From assembly GCA_964442385.1 (NCBI GenBank), contig CAYTYZ010000014.1:1-35895 (forward strand): a stretch of 35,895 nt of DNA, written 5' to 3'. The notes beneath the pieces were generated by a model. It ran no database searches. It had not been told where the DNA came from and saw nothing but the letters and a program-made list of their open reading frames with translations. The position numbers and the translations under genes were made by a program. Shown here piece after piece: positions 31,334 through 35,895 of the stretch (its first letter is position 1; every line of letters begins with the position of its first letter). This DNA comes from CAYTYZ01 sp964442385. Its GTDB lineage: Bacteria > Patescibacteriota > Microgenomatia > UBA12405.

Positions 31334-31639
31334 ATGGAATCTTGCTTAACCATAGAACCACCCAGAAACCAACGTCACAGAGTACTTACCCTACATGGAC
31401 ATGGAATGGTGGTTGGGGGCGTAGTAGGGGTAGACTTTTACTCAGCAAATCGACTAGCAGAATTCGTTAAAACTGAAATGCTGGTTAGAATTACTTCAGT
31501 TTCTGAACCAGACTTTGAACCCGGAGATGCCATGGTAACTTTTAGACCACTTCACGAAACTGCCTGTGGTAATCCAAAAAAATTTGTAATGTCAGCTCGA
31601 GATTTTACCTCAATAATTTTTAAAAATACCCACTCTTAG
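31334..31639 (+). CDS. Hypothetical protein
   Basis: 101 aa from the ATG 5 nt after the lipoprotein gene; an in-frame ATG at 31298 lies inside that gene. Beta-rich (RHRVLTLHGHGMVVGGVVGV; LVRITSVSEPDFEPGDAMV), cytoplasmic by absence of a signal. No family recognised. Probably co-transcribed with the lipoprotein gene. Confidence 0.55.
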   Translation: MESCLTIEPPRNQRHRVLTLHGHGMVVGGVVGVDFYSANRLAEFVKTEMLVRITSVSEPDFEPGDAMVTFRPLHETACGNPKKFVMSARDFTSIIFKNTHS

Positions 31640-31670
31640 CACTACTTCGCCTTTTCTTCGGTTTTACCCC

Positions 31671-31699
31671 TTGACAGTCTATTTTTTTGGCATTATCTT
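31671..31699 (+). promoter_or_regulatory. Promoter of recA
   Basis: TTGACA (31671-31676), 17 bp, TATCTT (31694-31699); start near 31706, leader about 22 nt. No LexA-type palindrome was seen near it. Confidence 0.7.
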
Positions 31700-31727
31700 T
31701 ACTTAATCTTAATAATTCAAGTGATAT

Positions 31728-32804
31728 ATGCCAAAACAAGCTGTCGTCCCTCAAAACAATTTACAAACTAAAAAACTAGAAGCCGTCAAGCTCGCCATGG
31801 AACAAATTACCAAGCAATTTGGTGAAGGAACCATTATGAAAATGGGCGAAGAAAACCGTGAAAAAGTCGATGTTATTCCAACTGGTTGTCTTCCTTTGGA
31901 TATTGCCCTTGGCGTCGGTGGTATGCCTCGTGGTCGTATTGTGGAAATCTTTGGACCAGAAGCCTCAGGAAAAACTACTGTCTGTCTTCATATTATAGCC
32001 GAAGCCCAACGCCTAGGAGGTACAGCCGCCTTTATTGATGCCGAGCACGCTTTGGATACATCTAGGGCTAAAGTAATTGGCGTCGACCTTGACAATCTTT
32101 TGGTGTCTCAGCCTGACAATGGCGAACAAGCCCTAGAAATTGCTGAAACCCTTATTAGGTCCAATGCTGTAGACGTTATTGTTATCGACTCAGTAGCTGC
32201 TCTAGTGCCACGAGCCGAAATAGAGGGTGAAATGGGAGATTCCATGATGGGAGTTCAAGCTAGACTTATGTCTCAGGCTCTACGAAAACTCACAGGAGCC
32301 ATTAGCAAATCCAAGTGTGTCATGATTTTTACCAACCAAATTCGCCAAAAAATCGGCATAATGTTTGGCAATCCCGAAACTACCCCTGGCGGCCTGGCTC
32401 TCAAGTTTTTTGCCTCGGTTCGTCTGGATGTGCGAAAAATTGCCAATATTAAGACTAGCTCTGGCGAGATTGTTGGTTCCCAACATCGAGCTAGAGTTGT
32501 AAAAAATAAGGTTGCTCCACCTTTCAAAGAAGCCGAGTTTGACATTATGGCCACCGAAGGTATTTCTGTTACCGGAGGTATTATTGACCAAGCCATATTA
32601 CACGGCTTAATGACCAAGGCTGGCGCCTTTATCAAAGATGAGAAGGGTGAAACTATTGGCCAGGGACGTGAAGCAGTTAAGCAATACCTTAAGGATCACC
32701 CAAAGGAAATGACTGCCTATCGGGCTAAGATTTTAGAGTTAGCCAAATCAGTTGAGATTAAGCCAAAGGCAGCTCCAGATGATAGTCAAGACGACCAAGC
32801 CTAA
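31728..32804 (+). CDS. recA: Recombinase RecA
   Basis: 358 aa. It forms filaments on single-stranded DNA for recombination and repair. Walker A GPEASGKT (77-84), DAEHALD, VIVIDSVAALVPRAEIEGEM (Walker B and L1), FTNQIRQKIG and GNPETTPGGLALKF (L2) are all intact. It is followed by recX, which overlaps it by 26 nt. Confidence 0.98.
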   Translation: MPKQAVVPQNNLQTKKLEAVKLAMEQITKQFGEGTIMKMGEENREKVDVIPTGCLPLDIALGVGGMPRGRIVEIFGPEASGKTTVCLHIIAEAQRLGGTAAFIDAEHALDTSRAKVIGVDLDNLLVSQPDNGEQALEIAETLIRSNAVDVIVIDSVAALVPRAEIEGEMGDSMMGVQARLMSQALRKLTGAISKSKCVMIFTNQIRQKIGIMFGNPETTPGGLALKFFASVRLDVRKIANIKTSSGEIVGSQHRARVVKNKVAPPFKEAEFDIMATEGISVTGGIIDQAILHGLMTKAGAFIKDEKGETIGQGREAVKQYLKDHPKEMTAYRAKILELAKSVEIKPKAAPDDSQDDQA

Positions 32805-33414
32805 TCGCTCTTGCCAGGCACTGTATGTATATACGGACACTTCCGCTATATACATACTGCCTTTAGAAGTTGCTCTAAAACTCCATTTTCGCCCCGGTAA
32901 CGAACTTACAGACATTCCTTTTTTAGAAACCACCTCTCTCCAATATCTTCTAAAAGAATATGCTCTACGCCAAATTGCAATTTCGCCCAAATCTAGGCAT
33001 ATTTTATCGCAAAAATTAACCCAAAAACTAAATGATTATAAATTTAAATATAACTATAGCCAGGATATCTCAATTTCTGAAATCTTAGATTATTTAGAAG
33101 CTCGAAATCTTCTCGATGCTAGCTCATTTGCCCGACATATTGTCTTTAAAAACAGAAACAAATCCTCTCAGTTTATTTCTCAAAAACTAAAACAACAGAA
33201 ATTAAGCTCAGAAGATGTAAGCGAGGCTATGTTGCAGGTCGATTTGGTTCACCAAAGAGAACTGCTCCAAAAACTCATAGCTAAATTAAAAATAAAATAC
33301 CAAAAACAGCCTTTGTTTGTGCAAAAACAAAAGATACTCTCCTCAGTCTATCAAAAAGGATTTTCGGTAAGTCAGGCAAAAAATTTACTTGACCAGGACC
33401 AACAATCTAGGTAA
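32779..33414 (+). CDS. recX: Regulatory protein RecX
   Basis: 211 aa from the ATG at 32779, inside the end of recA in another frame; a TTG at 32752 would extend it. Tandem three-helix repeats: LLKEYALRQIAISPKSRHIL, ILDYLEARNLLDASSFARHIV and FISQKLKQQKLSSEDVSEAM match the RecX pattern. RecX modulates RecA filaments. The overlap with recA is the usual genetic context and supports the call despite low conservation. Confidence 0.85.
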   Translation: MIVKTTKPNRSCQALYVYTDTSAIYILPLEVALKLHFRPGNELTDIPFLETTSLQYLLKEYALRQIAISPKSRHILSQKLTQKLNDYKFKYNYSQDISISEILDYLEARNLLDASSFARHIVFKNRNKSSQFISQKLKQQKLSSEDVSEAMLQVDLVHQRELLQKLIAKLKIKYQKQPLFVQKQKILSSVYQKGFSVSQAKNLLDQDQQSR

Positions 33415-33508
33415 AATAACCCAATATTAATTTTTTTTTGCAAATATTTAGATTATGGTTTTGGCCCGTTTTCTACTACTATCCTAACCCACTCTAAACT
33501 TTTGCGCC

Positions 33509-33514
33509 TATAAA
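33509..33514 (+). promoter_or_regulatory. -10 box of rny, leaderless
   Basis: TATAAA (33509-33514) with 7 nt to ATG at 33522; no clear -35. The geometry fits a leaderless mRNA. Confidence 0.45.
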
Positions 33515-33521
33515 TATCCCC

Positions 33522-35087
33522 ATGATTAGTTTATTTCAAAAAATTGGAGGCATTTTTGCGCCTCAAAAAAAACAAACCCAACCTTCACAAGTCTCTCCAG
33601 TTGCGCCAGAAACAGTTGGTAACGACAAAAATCGAGTTGGCTTTACCTCCAAAGCCAAAGAAGCCCAAGTCGAGCCTGTTATACAAAAAATAGTTGAAAA
33701 AGTTGTAGAAAAAGTAGCGGTTCCTGACGAGAAAGCTACTCAATTAGCCATAGCCAATGCCACTCGTAGCCTAGAGGCTACCTATCAATCACGATTGCAA
33801 ATATTAACAGACAAAGAAAAACTTCTTTTTGAAAAAGACAAGCATCTTGACGAACAACAGTCTCAAATTAAAGTCCGCCTGGAGCAAATTGATGAAGTTT
33901 ACAAAAAACAGCTAGACAAGCTAGAAATGGTAGCTGGTATGGATGTAGAAAAGGCCAAACAACTGGTTCTTGCCGCTGCTGAAAAGAAAATGGCTCCTTG
34001 GATAGCCAAAAAAGTTGAAGAAGCCCGTGAAGTCATTAAATCGCAAGCTGACGAAGCCGCCAAAGAATATATCTTAGATGCCATAATTCATGGTTACACC
34101 GACTATGTAGCTGAATATACCGTTTCCACCTTTCCACTTACCGACGAAACCCTAAAAGGCAAAATTATTGGAAGAGAAGGAAAAAACATCCGAGCATTCG
34201 AAAAAGCAGCTGGAGTTGAACTAGAAATGGAAGACAATAATGAAATCCGAATTAGTAGTTTTGACTCGGTACGCAGAGAAATTGCCCGCTTGTCACTAGA
34301 AAAACTTATTAAAGATGGCCGTATCCAACCGGTTCGTATCGAAGAAGTAGTCCGCCAAACTCGTGCTGATATGGATAAAATCCTGCTGACCGAAGGTAAA
34401 AGGATTGCCACCGAGTGTGGAGTTTTTAACTTACCTGTTGAACTACTCAAAGTTCTTGGTAAGTATAAGTTCCGCTATTCTTATGGACAAAATTTAGCCA
34501 AACATACCATCGAATCAGTAAAAATTGGAGTGAAACTAGCCTCAGAGCTCAAAGCTGACGTTACCACTGTTCGTCTGGGCGTGTTGTTTCACGATGTAGG
34601 CAAGGTAATCAGTGACAAAGAGGGGACCCATGTAGAACTAGGAGTAGAACTCCTGCGTGAACACCGCTTTCCCGAAGCTGTGATAAATGCTGTTGCTGAA
34701 CATCACGAAGACAAACCTTTTAGCACCAAAGAATCAGTTATTGTATTTTTAGCCGATGCTGCCTCAGGCAGCCGCCCAGGGGCTCGTTACGAGGCTGGGG
34801 TTGAACATATCAAACGTATGGAAAATATCGAAAAAACTGCCTCATCTTTCCCTGGAGTAATTTCAGTTGCCGCCTACCAAGCTGGTAGGGAAGTCATGGT
34901 CATGGTTGACCCGGGTCAAGTTGACGACAATCAAATGTTGGTATTATCCCAGAAAGTAGCCGAAAGGCTGGACGAAGAAGCCAAATGGGCCGGAAGCATC
35001 AAGGTCACGGTCATTCGCGAAAGCCGAGCATCTTCCACTATTATCGGCTCTAAAGGCGGCAAGCCTGTCGACAAAGAAGCTAACTAA
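33522..35087 (+). CDS. rny: Ribonuclease Y (without N-terminal membrane helix)
   Basis: 521 aa. An endoribonuclease starting mRNA decay. Order: a Pro/Gln-rich start, a coiled coil (about 70-185), a KH domain with GREG at 217-220, and an HD domain with H357-D358 (GVLFHDVGK) and AEHHED. RYSYGQNLAKH and PGVISVAAYQAGREV are typical. RNase Y normally starts with a membrane helix; here the first 20 residues (MISLFQKIGGIFAPQKKQTQ) are at best amphipathic, so the protein may be soluble or loosely membrane-bound. It has its own promoter. Confidence 0.95.
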   Translation: MISLFQKIGGIFAPQKKQTQPSQVSPVAPETVGNDKNRVGFTSKAKEAQVEPVIQKIVEKVVEKVAVPDEKATQLAIANATRSLEATYQSRLQILTDKEKLLFEKDKHLDEQQSQIKVRLEQIDEVYKKQLDKLEMVAGMDVEKAKQLVLAAAEKKMAPWIAKKVEEAREVIKSQADEAAKEYILDAIIHGYTDYVAEYTVSTFPLTDETLKGKIIGREGKNIRAFEKAAGVELEMEDNNEIRISSFDSVRREIARLSLEKLIKDGRIQPVRIEEVVRQTRADMDKILLTEGKRIATECGVFNLPVELLKVLGKYKFRYSYGQNLAKHTIESVKIGVKLASELKADVTTVRLGVLFHDVGKVISDKEGTHVELGVELLREHRFPEAVINAVAEHHEDKPFSTKESVIVFLADAASGSRPGARYEAGVEHIKRMENIEKTASSFPGVISVAAYQAGREVMVMVDPGQVDDNQMLVLSQKVAERLDEEAKWAGSIKVTVIRESRASSTIIGSKGGKPVDKEAN

Positions 35088-35103
35088 ATACCAACCTGTA
35101 ATA

Positions 35104-35132
35104 TTGACAAAAGGGCTATTTGATGATATACT
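35104..35132 (+). promoter_or_regulatory. Strong promoter of the right-edge membrane protein gene
   Basis: TTGACA (35104-35109), 17 bp, TATACT (35127-35132) with TGA before the -10. The start near 35139 gives a leader of about 107 nt that ends in AGGAGG (35236-35241). Confidence 0.8.
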
Positions 35133-35162
35133 ACTAACTGTAATTATTTGTCTTGCAGCTTT

Positions 35163-35176
35163 CAAGGGAAACCTTG
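35163..35176 (+). other. GNRA-type hairpin in the leader
   Basis: CAAGG (35163-35167), loop GAAA, CCTTG (35172-35176), a perfect 5-bp stem with a stable tetraloop. It may protect the mRNA 5' end or be part of a larger regulatory fold; no known riboswitch is recognised. Confidence 0.5.
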
Positions 35177-35245
35177 GAGGTAAAAAAGACGGGTAATGTT
35201 CCTTAACAGCTAGCTAGAGATAAAAATAAAACCACAGGAGGTTTC

Positions 35246-35895
35246 ATGACACCGTTGGATGTTTTGTACAACTCTGTTTGGGCAACATCCTTTTGGATGT
35301 TTGCCATAATCGGGGTGATTGTCTGCCTGGTGGCAGGCTTCATCACCATTAGTGCTTCTAACGCCAAGCTCGGCTGTGTTACAGCCCTGGTGCTAGTTGT
35401 CGCCAACCTTGGACTTGCCGCCACCAACGCCGACACTCGTGCTGACGAGGCGGTGACTGATGGCTGGGATGCCGCCAAGCGCGAGCTGTCCACATTCACA
35501 GAGGTCTTGCACGCCCCTTGGGTGTCCTATTCCTGGGATGTCCATACCTGCGCTCGGACTGTCAACATCAGCCCTGGGTGCGTGTATTACACCACCCGTG
35601 AAATAAATCACCGAAGGGTGTGCGCTGATCGCGACGACAAGGGAAAGTGTACCTCTTATCGCGATGAGAGTGATACGGAGTACAATCCCTGGTTCAAGTT
35701 CGAGTGGAGCCCTTATGCTAGGGTTGATATTCAGACCAGACTGGCAGAAAAGCCTTTGGAAGTGGACGATCCCAATCTTCCACCCAGGGTCTACTTTGCC
35801 AAACATCTGGCTCCCGAGGATTGGAAAAATCAGATTTACTGTTCCTTTTGCAGCCTGGGATCATTCGTATCCACGGCTCCAGAAGGGTGGCAGAA
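35246..35895 (+). CDS. Membrane-anchored cysteine-rich protein, incomplete at the window edge
   Basis: The first 216 residues are in the window and the frame stays open. Two membrane helices (about 14-37 and 44-60) precede a soluble part with Cys at 102, 112, 126, 135, 199 and 202, probably outside the cell. AGGAGG before the ATG is a perfect Shine-Dalgarno. GC is high (39 of 60 bases at 35401-35460 against 19 of 60 in rpmC), with codons unlike those of the ribosomal genes. No family recognised. It shares these marks with the secreted-protein gene in the infA-rpmJ island. Confidence 0.7.
   Translation, partial: MTPLDVLYNSVWATSFWMFAIIGVIVCLVAGFITISASNAKLGCVTALVLVVANLGLAATNADTRADEAVTDGWDAAKRELSTFTEVLHAPWVSYSWDVHTCARTVNISPGCVYYTTREINHRRVCADRDDKGKCTSYRDESDTEYNPWFKFEWSPYARVDIQTRLAEKPLEVDDPNLPPRVYFAKHLAPEDWKNQIYCSFCSLGSFVSTAPEGWQ

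Noticed and set aside
35139..35245. Known riboswitch in the long leader at the right edge
   Set aside because: No conserved riboswitch core is visible; only the small GAAA hairpin can be supported.

Overview
The window looks like a piece of a Candidate Phyla Radiation (Patescibacteria) chromosome, possibly Microgenomates. The sequence support is a compact, AT-rich ribosomal-protein superoperon in S10-spc-alpha order with uL30 missing between S5 and L15 (a known CPR trait), several short ribosomal proteins, and many small unrecognised genes. TGA is used as a normal stop (end of L15, the Nudix protein, the exonuclease and Gmd), so this is code 11 and not a Gracilibacteria/Absconditabacteria code. 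The finer lineage is inference.

Layout: 67-726 is an orphan gene with an HExxH motif behind a consensus promoter. 902-12672 runs tuf, S10, L3, L4, L23, L2, S19, L22, S3, L16, L29, S17, L14, L24, L5, S14, S8, L6, L18, S5, L15, secY, adk, infA. A 3.3-kb island (12673-16003) splits infA from rpmJ. It holds two minus-strand genes for a secreted and a membrane protein, a winged-helix regulator and a P-loop NTPase. 16004-19835 is rpmJ, S13, S11, S4, rpoA, L17, L13, S9. 19844-26457 is housekeeping: an OB-fold/DEDDy exonuclease with a tiny partner, inorganic pyrophosphatase, a flavin reductase-like protein, a cupredoxin-like protein, and a minus-strand cluster of pyruvate kinase, a YvcK/CofD-like protein, a Nudix hydrolase and two hypotheticals. 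26682-27636 is a two-gene unit of unknown function. 27707-29212 encodes three membrane proteins. 29308-29381 is tRNA-Pro(GGG), surrounded by broken tRNA copies. Then come gmd (minus), a lipoprotein pair, recA-recX, rny (RNase Y), and at the right edge an incomplete gene for a membrane-anchored, cysteine-rich protein.

Two translation styles coexist. Ribosomal genes lack Shine-Dalgarno (SD) sequences but nearly always have T immediately before ATG, and several operon-first genes have the -10 hexamer 5-7 nt before ATG, so their mRNAs should be leaderless. In contrast, five genes of unknown function (13525-, 13991-, 26682+, 27205+, 35246+) carry SD sequences and leaders; three of them are visibly richer in GC where sampled. 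They look like a separate class, possibly of different origin.

The most unusual structure is around tRNA-Pro: one 3'-half copy and two 5'-half copies of the tRNA gene flank the intact gene. Each copy is interrupted inside a tRNA loop (T-loop or D-loop) by a hairpin-forming insert of 36-40 nt, with no loss of target bases.
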